Positions 36,959-46,344 of a stretch of DNA of 64,000 nucleotides are shown here, one piece after another. Within the stretch, counting starts at the first letter, position 1. Every line of letters begins with the position of its first letter. Made by a program: the position numbers and the translations under genes. The DNA is taken from positions 62,001 to 126,000 of the forward strand of contig NZ_GL476310.1 in assembly GCF_000148725.1 (NCBI RefSeq), given 5' to 3'. Source of the stretch: Roseibium sp. TrichSKD4. GTDB taxonomy: Bacteria; Pseudomonadota; Alphaproteobacteria; Rhizobiales; Stappiaceae. A model generated the notes under the pieces. The model saw only the letters and a program-made list of their open reading frames with translations, had not been told where the DNA came from and did not search any database.

Positions 36959-38473
36959 ATGGCAACCGAAATCCGCGTGCCCACTTTGGGTGAATCCGTA
37001 TCCGAAGCCACCATTGCGCAATGGTTCAAGAAGCCGGGCGACGCGATTACCGCGGACGAACCGATTGTTGAGCTTGAAACCGACAAGGTCACCGTTGAAG
37101 TTCCAGCGCCTGCGTCTGGAACGCTTGAAAGCATTGTCGTGAACGAAGGCGACACCGTCGAAGTTGGCGCTCTGCTCGGCCAGATCGCAGATGGCGCTGG
37201 TGCAGCTACCGCTCCTGCTGCCGCGGCAGCTGCAGAAGCCCCGGCTGCTCCAGCAGCTGCCGCTGGCGGTAATGTTGTTGACGTTGTGACCCCGAGCGCT
37301 GGTGAATCTGTTACTGAGGCCGAAGTTGGCGAATGGAGCGTGAAGGTTGGTGACGTTGTCAAAGCCGATGACACGCTCGTTGAACTGGAAACCGACAAGG
37401 CTGCTCAGGAAGTTCCGGCCCCTGTTGCAGGCACGGTCGTGAAGATTGCCGCTGAAACCGGCGCAACTGTTGAGCCAGGCACTCTTCTTTGCCAAATCGA
37501 TACGTCCGGTGCAGGCGCCTCAGCTGCTGCGGCTGCTGTCAGCGCTCCAGCTGCGGCCCCGGCTCCTGCTGCGTCCGGCACGTCCATGCCGCCAGCACCA
37601 AGCGCTGCCAAGATGATTGCCGAGAAGAACATCGCCGCTGATCAGGTTGTCGGGTCCGGCAAGCGCGGTCAGGTTCTCAAGGGCGACGTGATTGCAGCTG
37701 CTTCGGCTGGTATTAACGCACCAGCACCTGCCGCAACGGCTGTCCCGCGTGGTCCGGTTGCAGCGGACGATGAAGTGCGTGAAGAGCGCGTTCGCATGAC
37801 CAAGCTGCGCCAAACCATCGCGCGCCGTCTGAAAGATGCTCAGAATTCCGCTGCCATGCTCACCACTTACAATGAAGTGGACATGGGCCCGGTCATGGAG
37901 CTGCGCAAGCAGTACAAGGACCTGTTTGAGAAGAAACACGGCGTCAAGCTCGGCTTCATGGGCTTCTTCACCAAGGCTGTCTGCCATGCGTTGAAGGAAA
38001 TCCCGGCTGTGAACGCCGAGATCGACGGCACAGACATGATCTACAAGAACTTCTGCCACATTGGTGTTGCGGTTGGCACAGACAAGGGTCTTGTGGTTCC
38101 GGTCGTTCGCGATGCGGATCAGATGTCGATTGCAGAAGTTGAGCAGGAAATCGGGAACCTTGGCCGCAAGGCGCGGGACGGCAAGCTCGGTATGGCTGAC
38201 ATGACCGGCGGTACTTTCACCATCTCAAACGGTGGTGTCTACGGCTCGCTGATGTCCTCACCGATCCTGAACGCCCCGCAGTCCGGTATTCTGGGCATGC
38301 ACAAGATTCAGGAACGCCCGATGGCTGTGAACGGTCAAGTTGTTATCCGCCCGATGATGTATCTGGCGCTTTCCTATGACCACCGGATTGTTGATGGCAA
38401 AGAAGCTGTGACCTTCCTTGTTCGCGTCAAGGAAAGCCTCGAAGATCCACAACGTCTGGTCCTCGACCTTTAA
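36959..38473 (+). CDS. sucB: Dihydrolipoyl succinyltransferase (E2), two lipoyl domains
   Basis: A 504-residue E2 core of the 2-oxoglutarate dehydrogenase complex. It has two lipoyl domains, with lipoylated Lys43 and Lys147 in ELETDK motifs, each followed by an Ala/Pro-rich linker. A peripheral-subunit-binding domain (about 217-252) is next, then the catalytic acetyltransferase domain with [13 protein letters not shown] (His475). E. coli SucB has one lipoyl domain, so this is the longer alphaproteobacterial form. GAGAAGG lies upstream of the ATG. Confidence 0.96.
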   Translation: MATEIRVPTLGESVSEATIAQWFKKPGDAITADEPIVELETDKVTVEVPAPASGTLESIVVNEGDTVEVGALLGQIADGAGAATAPAAAAAAEAPAAPAAAAGGNVVDVVTPSAGESVTEAEVGEWSVKVGDVVKADDTLVELETDKAAQEVPAPVAGTVVKIAAETGATVEPGTLLCQIDTSGAGASAAAAAVSAPAAAPAPAASGTSMPPAPSAAKMIAEKNIAADQVVGSGKRGQVLKGDVIAAASAGINAPAPAATAVPRGPVAADDEVREERVRMTKLRQTIARRLKDAQNSAAMLTTYNEVDMGPVMELRKQYKDLFEKKHGVKLGFMGFFTKAVCHALKEIPAVNAEIDGTDMIYKNFCHIGVAVGTDKGLVVPVVRDADQMSIAEVEQEIGNLGRKARDGKLGMADMTGGTFTISNGGVYGSLMSSPILNAPQSGILGMHKIQERPMAVNGQVVIRPMMYLALSYDHRIVDGKEAVTFLVRVKESLEDPQRLVLDL

Positions 38474-38547
38474 GGTCAGAATCACGCCAGTAGCGATATG
38501 GGAATCCAGATTGGATACCCTTTCGCTTTGGCGAAGGTCAGGTTTTG

Positions 38548-38573
38548 GATATCTCATGCTGTCATGAGATATC
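38548..38573. promoter_or_regulatory. Perfect 11-bp palindrome upstream of the LysE-family gene
   Basis: GATATCTCATG-CTGT-CATGAGATATC, 25 bases before the LysE-type start and 74 bases after the sucB stop. It is AT-rich and not followed by T's, so an operator or transcript-processing hairpin is more likely than a terminator. Confidence 0.5.
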
Positions 38574-38598
38574 TGACTGATCGAAGAAGGAAAATGGC

Positions 38599-39213
38599 AT
38601 GAGCATCGAGTTTCTGATCGCGGCCTTTATCGTCGTGCTGATACCTGGCACTGGCGTGGTCTATACGGTTGCGGTCGGGCTCGGTAAGGGGCGGCAGGCT
38701 TCTCTCGCCGCCGCTCTCGGCTGCACCTTCGGCATCGTGCCTGCCATTCTGGCGTCGCTGGTTGGCCTTTCGGCTCTTATGCATACCAGCGCGCTGGTGT
38801 TTCAGGCGGTGAAATATGCCGGGGTGGCCTATCTTCTTTATCTGGCTTGGCAAACCTTGCGTGACAGCGGCCCGATGGACCTGAAAGCCGACCGCGCCAG
38901 CGGGAAAAGCTTTTGGGGCATTGCCACATCCGGTGCCCTGATCAACGTTCTCAATCCAAAGCTGACCGTGTTCTTTCTGGCGTTTCTTCCTCAGTTCATC
39001 GTTCCGGGAAGCGGATCGGAAACCGCCCAGATGCTGGCGATGAGCGGAACATTTATGGCAATGACATTCGGTGTGTTTATCATCTACGGCCAGTTCGCGG
39101 CAGCTGTCGGAGACAAGGTGCTGCGCAGTGAGCGCGTCCTCAAATGGATGCGACGGTCCATTGCGGCAACCTTTGCAGGCTTTGGTGTTCGACTGGCCTT
39201 CAGCGAACGCTGA
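38599..39213 (+). CDS. LysE/RhtB family amino acid exporter
   Basis: A 204-residue inner membrane protein with about six hydrophobic helices. The family signature [28 protein letters not shown] and the later [22 protein letters not shown] are clear. It exports amino acids or homoserine-type lactones; the substrate is not predictable. It lies between sucB and lpdA on the same strand, splitting the usual odh gene order. AAGAAGGAAA precedes the ATG. Confidence 0.92.
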   Translation: MSIEFLIAAFIVVLIPGTGVVYTVAVGLGKGRQASLAAALGCTFGIVPAILASLVGLSALMHTSALVFQAVKYAGVAYLLYLAWQTLRDSGPMDLKADRASGKSFWGIATSGALINVLNPKLTVFFLAFLPQFIVPGSGSETAQMLAMSGTFMAMTFGVFIIYGQFAAAVGDKVLRSERVLKWMRRSIAATFAGFGVRLAFSER

Positions 39214-39290
39214 TCAGGCCTCGATTTGAATTTGATATTCGCGGCCACCTGGCTGCAGGAAACGAGATAAAAAGGCAAAAGGGATCGAAA

Positions 39291-40694
39291 ATGGCCCAAT
39301 ATGATCTTGTCGTCATTGGCACCGGCCCGGGCGGCTATGTATGTGCGATTAAGGCAGCGCAACTCGGCCTGAAGACGGCTGTAGTTGAAAAACGCGCCAC
39401 ACTCGGCGGCACCTGCCTGAACATTGGCTGTATCCCGTCCAAGGCCCTGCTGCATGCTTCTGAAATGTTCCATGAAGCCGGTCACGGCTTTGAAAAGCTG
39501 GGCATCAAGGTTTCCAAGCCGAAGCTCGATTTTGGCGCGATGATGCAGCACAAGACCGATGTAGTCGATGCCAATGTCAGCGGCGTCTCCTTCTTGATGA
39601 AAAAGAACAAGATCGACGTTCACACCGGCACCGGTAAAGTTCTGGGTCAGGGCAAAGTCGAAGTGACCGCTGAAGACGGGTCCACATCGACACTCGGCAC
39701 CAAAAACATCGTGATTGCCACCGGCTCCGATGTGATGCCGCTGCCGGGCGTCGAAATAGACGAAAAACAAATCGTGTCCTCCACCGGCGCATTGGAACTG
39801 GAAAAGGTTCCGGGCAAAATGGTTGTCGTTGGCGGCGGTGTGATTGGCCTTGAGCTTGGCTCTGTTTACAGCCGTCTTGGATCAGAAGTCACCGTCGTGG
39901 AGTTCATGGATAAGATCCTTGGGCCGATGGATGGCGATGTTTCCAAGAACTTCAACCGCATCCTGAAAAAGCAGGGCATGAAGTTCAAACTCTCCTCCAA
40001 GGTCACCGGCGTTGAGAAAAAGGGCAAGGGCCTTGCCGTTTCTGTCGAACCTGCCAAGGGCGGGGACGCAGAAGTGATGGATGCAGATGTGGTGCTGGTC
40101 GCGATTGGTCGCCGTCCTTACACAGAAGGCCTCGGTCTTGAGGGTGCAGGGGTTGCGCTGGATGACCGTGGACGTGTTGCCATCGACGCGCATTTCAAGA
40201 CTAATGTCGATGGCATCTACGCCATTGGCGATGTGGTCGTAGGCCCGATGCTGGCCCACAAGGCGGAAGACGAAGGCGTTGCCGTAGCCGAGCTTCTGGC
40301 CGGTCAAAAGCCGCATGTAAACTATGATGTCATCCCAGGCGTGGTCTACACCCAGCCGGAAGTTGCCTCTGTGGGCAAGACAGAAGAAGAGCTGAAGGCA
40401 GCTGGCGTCAATTACAAGGCGGGCAAATTCGCCTACACCGCAAATGGTCGCGCTCGTGCCATGAATGCGACCGACGGCTTTGCCAAGGTTCTGGCTGACG
40501 CTGAAACAGACCGTGTGCTCGGTGTTCACATCATCGGCTTTGGCGCTGGTGAAATGATCCACGAAGCCGCTGTCCTGATGGAATTCGGCGGCTCGTCCGA
40601 AGATCTCGGCCGCACTTGCCACGCGCACCCGACCATGTCGGAAGCTGTTAAAGAAGCCGCCATGGCCGTCTTTGCCAAGCCGATCCATTCCTGA
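39291..40694 (+). CDS. lpdA: Dihydrolipoyl dehydrogenase (E3)
   Basis: A 467-residue FAD enzyme reoxidising dihydrolipoyl groups for the 2-oxo acid dehydrogenases. FAD motif [17 protein letters not shown], redox disulfide [20 protein letters not shown] motif [20 protein letters not shown], and C-terminal dimer-interface His in [17 protein letters not shown] at 39291 was chosen; the upstream open frame overlaps lysE. A terminator follows. Confidence 0.97.
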   Translation: MAQYDLVVIGTGPGGYVCAIKAAQLGLKTAVVEKRATLGGTCLNIGCIPSKALLHASEMFHEAGHGFEKLGIKVSKPKLDFGAMMQHKTDVVDANVSGVSFLMKKNKIDVHTGTGKVLGQGKVEVTAEDGSTSTLGTKNIVIATGSDVMPLPGVEIDEKQIVSSTGALELEKVPGKMVVVGGGVIGLELGSVYSRLGSEVTVVEFMDKILGPMDGDVSKNFNRILKKQGMKFKLSSKVTGVEKKGKGLAVSVEPAKGGDAEVMDADVVLVAIGRRPYTEGLGLEGAGVALDDRGRVAIDAHFKTNVDGIYAIGDVVVGPMLAHKAEDEGVAVAELLAGQKPHVNYDVIPGVVYTQPEVASVGKTEEELKAAGVNYKAGKFAYTANGRARAMNATDGFAKVLADAETDRVLGVHIIGFGAGEMIHEAAVLMEFGGSSEDLGRTCHAHPTMSEAVKEAAMAVFAKPIHS

Positions 40695-40723
40695 GTTTTT
40701 CAGGACGTTTATGAAGTTTCTAA

Positions 40724-40749
40724 ACCCGGGGCTCCGCTCCGGGTTTTTT
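40724..40749 (+). terminator. Rho-independent terminator after lpdA
   Basis: Stem CCCGGGGC/GCTCCGGG (with a G-T pair) around a TCC loop, followed by TTTTTTGG. It closes the mdh-to-lpdA cluster. Confidence 0.85.
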
Positions 40750-40814
40750 GGTTGTTTTTGAGGGCTCCCCACAGCGTCGTCCCGGTAGGGCTCGGAAATT
40801 TCCCCTTGTTCAGG

Positions 40815-41147
40815 CGTCATCCCCGACTTGATCGGGGATCCATTGAATTCCAGAGCACAAGGAAGGGAGCAACGAGCTCTCTGCCTCATAGCAAACCCGG
40901 CGCCATGGTGCCAAACTGAGTGGCATATTGGGTCCCCGATCAAGTCGGGGATAACGCTGGGTGCGAGAGAGGGTTTCTCTGAAGTACATGACGCCAACCA
41001 GCACCTTTTCGGGTCCCTCAACCGACGAGTTCAACCCGTCTGCGGTCATCACCGGACTTGATCCGGTGATCCATTCCGTGATTCAGCCAACTCCTTGTCT
41101 AGTCGATAGAATTCGCTATGGATCCCACGGTCAAGCCGTGGGATGAC
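40815..41147. repeat. Four REP-like palindromes
   Basis: A gene-free stretch (about 40695-41188) carrying four related palindromes of about 21-23 bp. They centre on ATCCCCGACTTGATCGGGGAT (40819-40839), its reverse orientation (40932-40952), ATCACCGGACTTGATCCGGTGAT (41048-41070) and ATCCCACGGTCAAGCCGTGGGAT (41122-41144). The arms differ but compensate, keeping the pairing and the central TTGA/TCAA. This pattern matches dispersed REP-type repeats common between genes in alphaproteobacteria. The copies are unevenly spaced, so this is not a CRISPR. Confidence 0.75.
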
Positions 41148-41188
41148 CCATGGAGGATCGGTCAACGCTTCAGTGTGATTAGGCTCCC

Positions 41189-41608
41189 TTAATGCTCCCC
41201 CTTGCACAGCCGGTGATCGCCGAACGCCTTCAAGACATTGCAGTCGGCGATGGCGTGGGTGCCGGTGCAACTTTGGGTGATGCGCAGGAGTTCGGCCTCA
41301 AGACGTTGTAGCTGGGCGATGCGCGTGCGGATGTTTTGAAGCTGCTCGCTGGCAATACGGTCCGCGTCAGCGCAAGGGGCGTCTGGGTGGCTGCTCAGGT
41401 CTAAAAGTTCACGGATAGCCATCATCGGCAGACCAAGGTCGCGGCCATGGCGGATGAAGGTCAGGCGCTCCAGATCCCGTTCCGTGTAGCGGCGCTGGTT
41501 GCCTTCGGTGCGGATCGGCTCCTCGATCAAGCCTTCTTTCTCGTAATAGCGGATGGTCGGCACTTTCACGCCGGTGCGCCGGGAAAGGTCTCCGATTGAA
41601 AAATCCAT
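41189..41608 (-). CDS. MerR-family metal-responsive regulator (ZntR/CadR-like)
   Basis: A 139-residue regulator. An N-terminal winged helix-turn-helix (FSIGDLSRRTGVKVPTIRYY) is followed by a dimerisation helix. Candidate metal ligands are the Cys in DAPCADAD and the C-terminal set CTGTHAIADC plus a terminal CKGEH. It diverges from a cation diffusion facilitator gene, with a MerR-type promoter between them. It most likely activates that exporter in response to Zn, Cd, Co or Pb. The start was chosen at ATG 41608, as the upstream frame runs into the neighbour's promoter. Confidence 0.88.
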   Translation of the reverse strand: MDFSIGDLSRRTGVKVPTIRYYEKEGLIEEPIRTEGNQRRYTERDLERLTFIRHGRDLGLPMMAIRELLDLSSHPDAPCADADRIASEQLQNIRTRIAQLQRLEAELLRITQSCTGTHAIADCNVLKAFGDHRLCKGEH

Positions 41609-41625
41609 TTTTCTCACTTTAGCTC

Positions 41626-41656
41626 TTGAACCTATAGTCGCTATAGCAACTACAAG
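41626..41656 (+). promoter_or_regulatory. MerR-type promoter/operator with 19-bp spacer
   Basis: TTGAAC (41626-41631) and TACAAG (41651-41656) are separated by 19 bp, the over-long spacing that MerR activators correct by DNA distortion. Within the spacer is the dyad CTATAG-TCG-CTATAG (41632-41646), close to the known CadR/ZntR-type operator pattern. It drives the divergent CDF exporter gene. Confidence 0.75.
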
Positions 41657-41696
41657 ATGGGACAGTCGAAATTGAACCACAAGACTGGAGCCCGAA

Positions 41697-42368
41697 ATGG
41701 GAGCAAGTTGCGGACACAATCACAACGCCAGCTTTGACGGCGTGTCTGCCGATTACCGCCGCCGCCTTTGGCTGGTGATCTTTCTTAATGCCGCGATGTT
41801 CGTTGTCGAAATGATCGCAGGCAAGGCCGCTGGATCACAGGCGCTGCAGGCCGATGCGCTGGATTTTTTTGGCGATGCGGTCACTTACGGCATTTCCCTG
41901 GCGGTGATCGGGGCAAGCTTGAAGGTGCGGGCAACAGCGGCGCTCGCCAAAGGGGTCAGTTTGTTGCTGATGGGGCTTTGGGTCGCCAGTTCAACAATCT
42001 ATCAGGTGCTGGTGCTGGGTGTTCCGCAGGCGGGCGTAATGGGCGTGATCGGCTTTCTTGCGCTGGCCGTCAATGTCGCCAGCGTGCTCATTCTGGTGCG
42101 CTACAAGGAGGGCGACGCGAATGTGCGGTCTGTCTGGCTGTGTTCACGCAATGACGCCATCGGCAATGTCGCTGTCATGCTGGCAGCGCTTGGCGTCTGG
42201 GGCACGACGACAGCCTGGCCGGATTTGATAGTGGCCGGTCTGATGTCAGCTTTGTTCTTGCAATCCGCCAGCCAGATCCTTGTGCATGGCTATCGCGAAT
42301 TTCGAAGCGGCGGGGAAGGCGAAGAGAGTCACGACCATGCCGATCACCAAGGTCATTCGCGATTGTGA
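41697..42368 (+). CDS. Cation diffusion facilitator family metal exporter
   Basis: A 223-residue inner membrane protein. The N-terminus CGHNHN and C-terminus HDHADHQGH are His-rich metal-binding ends. Transmembrane metal-site motifs are ALDFFGDAVTYG and the later SRNDAIGNV. It has about five to six membrane helices and lacks the usual cytoplasmic C-terminal domain, so it is shorter than YiiP (about 300 residues). It exports divalent metal ions by proton antiport. Regulation by the divergent MerR protein is strongly suggested by the promoter. Confidence 0.88.
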   Translation: MGASCGHNHNASFDGVSADYRRRLWLVIFLNAAMFVVEMIAGKAAGSQALQADALDFFGDAVTYGISLAVIGASLKVRATAALAKGVSLLLMGLWVASSTIYQVLVLGVPQAGVMGVIGFLALAVNVASVLILVRYKEGDANVRSVWLCSRNDAIGNVAVMLAALGVWGTTTAWPDLIVAGLMSALFLQSASQILVHGYREFRSGGEGEESHDHADHQGHSRL

Positions 42369-42377
42369 GTAGTCGGA

Positions 42378-43334
42378 TCACGCAACCAGTTCTGACCCGA
42401 GTTCAACCAAGGTTATTTCCGGCGGAACACCGAAGCGGACCGGGACGATAGAGCAGCCGAGACCTCCTGAGACAATAAGATGTCTTGGCTCGCTTTCGAT
42501 GCCAAGATGGCGAGCGATGCGGGTCCCTTCGCGGTCGATGATGTGGCCATAGCATCGGTGCTTGCCAAGCGGCGTTGGTTTCACCGGGCGATAGCCGAAA
42601 AAATTGACCTGACCACCATGGGTGTGGCCGCTTACTGTCAGGCTAACCCGCTCGGGCACTTCACGAAAAATGCGCGGCTCATGCGCCATTAACAGGATGG
42701 GGCCGTCATCCGTCACTTGCGCCAAAGTGCCCGGAAGATCATCCAGCCCGCGCCAGCTTTTGCGTTTCGCGCGCCTGCTCGGATAAAGGGCTAATTGATC
42801 ATCCAATCCGGCAAGCCAGAAGGAATGGCCGTCCTTGCTGAGGCGGGTTGCTCTATTCTGGTAGAGCGGGATACCGGCATTGATCAAAGCTTGGCCGTAT
42901 TTGGTGGGGCCATACCCTGTTAGTTGGGCATCCTTGTCGTCCCACCAGTCGTGATTGCCGAGCACGGCATGAACGCCGAGCGGGGCGCGGAGGTCGCCAA
43001 AGATGTCCGCCCAAGCCTGCGGCTCTATCGGTTCATACTGCCATTTGTGACTGGCAACATAATCCCCGAGCATCAGGATGATGTCTGGTCCCAATGCATT
43101 GGTTTGAGAGACAATCGAGCGAACCCTGTCGAGGCCCATCCATGGGTCGCAAATGTGAGGATCGGTGATCAAGGCAGCGCGGACAGTTAGCCCTTTGGGC
43201 CATCGCGGTGGGGTGAGGGCGTGGCGTTTTATATTGAGCCGGAAGGGCTCAATGCCGACGGCATAGGCCGGGGCGCTCAAAGCGCCAAGCGCAGCAAGAC
43301 CCATTCCTTTTAAAATTGTGCGTCGTGTAAACAT
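42378..43334 (-). CDS. Metallophosphoesterase, Tat-type signal
   Basis: A 318-residue calcineurin-like phosphoesterase. The N-terminus TRRTILKGMGLAALGALSAP looks like a twin-arginine signal. Metal-ligand motifs DPHIC, GDYV, GNHDWWDD, and GHTHGGQ are all present. This is the YkuE/YaeI-like branch, some of which act on lipid or envelope phosphoesters. The substrate is unknown. It ends 10 bases from the CDF gene (convergent). Confidence 0.87.
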   Translation of the reverse strand: MFTRRTILKGMGLAALGALSAPAYAVGIEPFRLNIKRHALTPPRWPKGLTVRAALITDPHICDPWMGLDRVRSIVSQTNALGPDIILMLGDYVASHKWQYEPIEPQAWADIFGDLRAPLGVHAVLGNHDWWDDKDAQLTGYGPTKYGQALINAGIPLYQNRATRLSKDGHSFWLAGLDDQLALYPSRRAKRKSWRGLDDLPGTLAQVTDDGPILLMAHEPRIFREVPERVSLTVSGHTHGGQVNFFGYRPVKPTPLGKHRCYGHIIDREGTRIARHLGIESEPRHLIVSGGLGCSIVPVRFGVPPEITLVELGSELVA

Positions 43335-43460
43335 CGGTTTTGCCCCTTCTCAATCCAGAAGATGCTAAGGAGGCAATTCGGCGGGCGCATGATGCGGTTG
43401 GGGTAAGATGACGGCAATTCTCGGAAAGTCATGCCACATTTGAAGAGGTATACAGGTGAA

Positions 43461-43484
43461 AGAAAACCCGCCACACGGCGGGTC
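43461..43484 (-). terminator. Terminator of the small exported-protein gene
   Basis: On the minus strand, ACCCGCC-GTGT-GGCGGGT is followed by TTTCTTTC. It lies 30 bases downstream of the stop at 43514. Confidence 0.8.
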
Positions 43485-43513
43485 TTGAAGTCGGGGTCGA
43501 TTGCCTACCGATT

Positions 43514-43738
43514 TTATTTGCTATCTTCCGGTTTTTCCGCTGGCAGCACTTTCAACTTCTTCAGCGCTTCATCGCTCAGATCGTTGGTTGCGATGGATAC
43601 ATCTCCATCGGGTTCCATTGGAACATCAGCAACAGTCATCTTTTCTGATTTTGCTGAATTCCAAGGGCATGCCATTGCCGGTGCTGTCGCAAACGCGATT
43701 ACAGCAATCGCGGCAAGAGACTTCGAGACCACGCGCAT
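43514..43738 (-). CDS. Small exported protein of unknown function
   Basis: A 74-residue protein with a signal peptide (MRVVSKSLAAIAVIAFATAP, then AMA) and a short, acidic mature part (CPWNSAKSEKMTVADVP ... LPAEKPEDSK). The Cys directly after AMA could be a lipidation site, but the preceding residues fit an ordinary signal peptidase I site too. GGAGG precedes the ATG. It has its own terminator, so it is probably a real gene. I do not recognise the family. Confidence 0.65.
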   Translation of the reverse strand: MRVVSKSLAAIAVIAFATAPAMACPWNSAKSEKMTVADVPMEPDGDVSIATNDLSDEALKKLKVLPAEKPEDSK

Positions 43739-43828
43739 TTCCGCCTCCTCTATCAAGGGCACCTTAAGGGCAACAGTGCAAATCCTACGGGAAATCGGCA
43801 GGCTGGCAAGGGAATTCGGACCCGGTGC

Positions 43829-44239
43829 TTATAGTTTGGCCCGGGTCAGAGTGTAAGATTCTTCAGACTGCGGCAGGTTTGGGTCATGCGGTACTTCAAT
43901 AAGCCGAACGTCTAGATACCCCTGAAAGTTTCGCACAAACAGCACTTTGGCTGTGAGAAATCCCATAAGATCAGAGCGCAAACCGCCATAGTCGCGCAGC
44001 TCTGCTTTGTTCCACCCCCATTTGCAATCACGAGGGATGCATTTTGTGAAAGCGCGCATGCGGGCTTGCACAGTGTCGTCCACGCACTTGGTCTCTATTT
44101 CGATCCGGGAAATTTGCTTGGCTTTGGCATTCTCGTTGATCCAGATACCGTCTTCCGGCAACGGGCAGTAAATACGGCCCTCCGCCTTGGCCGGGGCCAT
44201 CAGGAAAAACAAAAGAACTGCAAAAAGAAATACACGCAT
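43829..44239 (-). CDS. Exported protein of unknown function
   Basis: A 136-residue protein with a clear signal peptide (MRVFLFAVLLFFLMAPAKA). A mature domain carries four Cys (IYCPLPED, TKCVDD, TKCIPRDCKWG) suggestive of two disulfides. The start at 44239 excludes an unlikely 19-residue leader. I do not recognise the family. It stands alone in orientation with the neighbouring small exported protein. Confidence 0.65.
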   Translation of the reverse strand: MRVFLFAVLLFFLMAPAKAEGRIYCPLPEDGIWINENAKAKQISRIEIETKCVDDTVQARMRAFTKCIPRDCKWGWNKAELRDYGGLRSDLMGFLTAKVLFVRNFQGYLDVRLIEVPHDPNLPQSEESYTLTRAKL

Positions 44240-44339
44240 TTTGGATCGCCTCTGGGGCATTGCCCTTGTCACCATGGAGGCGGACAGTTTACGCAAGCTT
44301 AATTAGCCCGCCAATTCCAATTGCAGCCCAGAGTATATC

Positions 44340-44873
44340 ATGCCGGAACAATCTGTTGAGATCCCCCGCCTTGAAGGCGCGCGCCTGACCTTAAGAGCAC
44401 CAACAGCCTCTGATTTCCTAGCCTACCAATCCTTTTTCGCAGATGGCGAGGCCTCTCATTTTTATGGCGGTCCGATGGGGGATGGACAGGCTTGGCGCGT
44501 GCTGGCGGCGCAGATCGGTCACTGGCACTTACGCGGGTATGGGGTATGGGCCATTGAAGACAAGGAAACGCAAACGTGCGTTGGGGCCTGCGGTTTTGCA
44601 TGGCCCGAAGGCTGGCCACGACGCGAGCTGACATGGTGGTTGTTGCCGGAGGCCCGAGGCAAGGGACTGGCAGTCGAGGCGTCCCGGTTGGCGATCCGTC
44701 ATGCTTATGACGTTTATCGCTGGGACCTCGTGGAAACACACATGAATGATAAAAATAAAGCTGCGCGGGCACTGGTTCTACGCCTTGGGGGAGAACGCAT
44801 GGCCCGCGAAAGATTTCCGGATGGTCTCACCCGGAACGTATATCGTCTTCCAAATGGGGAGGCGCGATATTAG
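44340..44873 (+). CDS. RimJ/RimL-type GNAT acetyltransferase
   Basis: A 177-residue N-acetyltransferase. It starts with the family N-terminus ETPRLE-like [19 protein letters not shown], has the acetyl-CoA loop [19 protein letters not shown] and the C-terminal [20 protein letters not shown]. The substrate may be an amino group of a protein or small molecule. Its TAG overlaps the rpsU stop from the other strand (TTAG at 44870-44873). Confidence 0.87.
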   Translation: MPEQSVEIPRLEGARLTLRAPTASDFLAYQSFFADGEASHFYGGPMGDGQAWRVLAAQIGHWHLRGYGVWAIEDKETQTCVGACGFAWPEGWPRRELTWWLLPEARGKGLAVEASRLAIRHAYDVYRWDLVETHMNDKNKAARALVLRLGGERMARERFPDGLTRNVYRLPNGEARY

Positions 44874-45106
44874 CGCTTCTTGCCTGCAATTAGGCCTTCG
44901 CGTTGGGCGAGCTTGCGTGCAGCCTTGCGGGCGCGACGGACAGCTTCAGCCTTTTCACGGGCACGTTTTTCGGACGGCTTTTCGTAATTCCGACGCGACT
45001 TCATTTCGCGCAGGACGCCTTCCCGCTGCAATTTCTTCTTCAGTACACGAATAGCTTGTTCGACGTTGTTGTCGCGGACGAGGACTTGCAAGTTATCTCC
45101 TGACAT
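44870..45106 (-). CDS. rpsU: 30S ribosomal protein S21
   Basis: A 78-residue basic protein. It reads [20 protein letters not shown] and continues with [20 protein letters not shown], the S21 signature. It binds near the anti-Shine-Dalgarno region of 16S rRNA in the 30S subunit. ATG 45106 has only a weak upstream site; an internal start at LQVL is not available as ATG. The upstream 156 bp before xerC's end appear to hold its promoter. Confidence 0.94.
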   Translation of the reverse strand: MSGDNLQVLVRDNNVEQAIRVLKKKLQREGVLREMKSRRNYEKPSEKRAREKAEAVRRARKAARKLAQREGLIAGKKR

Positions 45107-45262
45107 TTGCCGGTGCGAACAACTGACTGGCAGGCACCGTTGATTGCGGCCGAGAATCCCGACCGTGAATTGGGGTCGCAAGATAGCAGCTTTTCTCAAA
45201 AATGCACCCCATTTTTCGCGGTAAATCGCTGCGAAGTACACTTTTTTGGCGGCCAGAAAGGC

Positions 45263-46225
45263 TCATGAGCCGGATCTGGGGTGTGAGCGGTCGTATGCGG
45301 CCAAAAGGGAGGCGCTGTCGATCTGGGTATAAATCTGCGTGCTGGACAGGCTGGCATGGCCCATCAGCTCCTGAATTGTGCGGAGGTCGCCGCCGCCTGC
45401 CAGAAGATGGGTGGCAAACGAATGTCGCAGAGCATGGGGCGTGGCGCTGGCCGGTAGGCCTAATGCAGAGCGCATTTTTTCCATTGCCTTTTGAATAAGG
45501 CGTGGGTTGAGGGCTCCGCCCCGCGCACCCAGAAACAGCGGCCCGTTTGCTGTAATCGGGTAAGGGCACTGGGCGATATACGTCTCAATTGCCTGAGTCA
45601 CGACCGGCAACATTGGAACGAGCCGCTCTTTTCCGCCTTTTCCTGTGATGCGCATGGTGCGGGCATCGCCTTTGGGAGCGGTCCGGCCCGTCAATGACAA
45701 GGCTTCGGAAATGCGAAGACCACAGCCATATAAAAGCGTGAGCACCGCCATGTTTCGAGTTTCGATCCAGGTTTCGCTTTCAAGGCCAAGGTCACCGGAA
45801 ACAATTTCCTCAGCATCCGGAACGGTTAGCGGCTTTGGAAGAGATTGCGCGATTCGCGGCGGCCTGACTGCGCCGATGGCAGCGGCATTGAGCTCTCCGC
45901 GTTTTTCAAGAAACCGAAGAAAAGACCGAACCCCGGAGAGGCCTCTTGCCAAGGATCGACTGCCTGCCTTGTCGGCCTGACGGCGTTTTGCCAAGAAACT
46001 GCGATAGTCGGCCGGGCGAAGCTCACCCAAATCCTTGACGCAGGGCGCACCGCCCAGGTGCCCAGTTAGAAAACGGAGAAACTGCCTGACATCTCGTTCA
46101 TAGGACACAAGCGTTTTGTCGGCCAAGCGACGTTCATCTGCAAGATGATCCAGCCAAGCCCCCAGCGCGGTGTTGAGGTCCGGCTGGGCGTGTATGCGAA
46201 ATGAATCAGTGTCCGTTGAAGTCAT
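45263..46225 (-). CDS. xerC: Tyrosine recombinase XerC
   Basis: A 320-residue site-specific recombinase resolving chromosome dimers at dif with XerD. Catalytic residues are visible: Arg in GCGLRISEALSL, Lys in ITGKGGKERLVPM, HxxR in HALRHSFATHLL, His in LMGHASLSSTQIYTQ, with the nucleophile Tyr in that motif. The N-terminal SAM-like core-binding domain reads ALGAWLDHLADERRLADKTL. No flanking repeats or cargo suggest mobility, so it is the housekeeping copy. Confidence 0.93.
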   Translation of the reverse strand: MTSTDTDSFRIHAQPDLNTALGAWLDHLADERRLADKTLVSYERDVRQFLRFLTGHLGGAPCVKDLGELRPADYRSFLAKRRQADKAGSRSLARGLSGVRSFLRFLEKRGELNAAAIGAVRPPRIAQSLPKPLTVPDAEEIVSGDLGLESETWIETRNMAVLTLLYGCGLRISEALSLTGRTAPKGDARTMRITGKGGKERLVPMLPVVTQAIETYIAQCPYPITANGPLFLGARGGALNPRLIQKAMEKMRSALGLPASATPHALRHSFATHLLAGGGDLRTIQELMGHASLSSTQIYTQIDSASLLAAYDRSHPRSGS

Positions 46226-46291
46226 CAGGCGATTCTACACCGCGAAGACCACCGGGACGTTAACAATGGCAGCAATGCTGAGGTGGAAAGA

Positions 46292-46319
46292 AAAAAGCGC
46301 CGACAAATTGCCGGCGCTG
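46292..46319 (-). terminator. Rho-independent terminator of the transaldolase gene
   Basis: On the minus strand, AGCGCCG/CGGCGCT with a GCAATTTGT-type loop is followed by TTTTTTC. It separates fsa from xerC. Confidence 0.85.
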
Positions 46320-46344
46320 CAAGTGGTGTTCGGCGAAACGTCTA

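Noticed and set aside
40815-41147. Possible CRISPR array
   Set aside because: The four repeats are palindromic, differ in arm sequence, alternate in orientation and are unevenly spaced; no cas gene is nearby.
45263-46225. Integrase of an integrated element
   Set aside because: Sequence and length fit XerC, with no attachment-site repeats, tRNA or cargo genes on either side.
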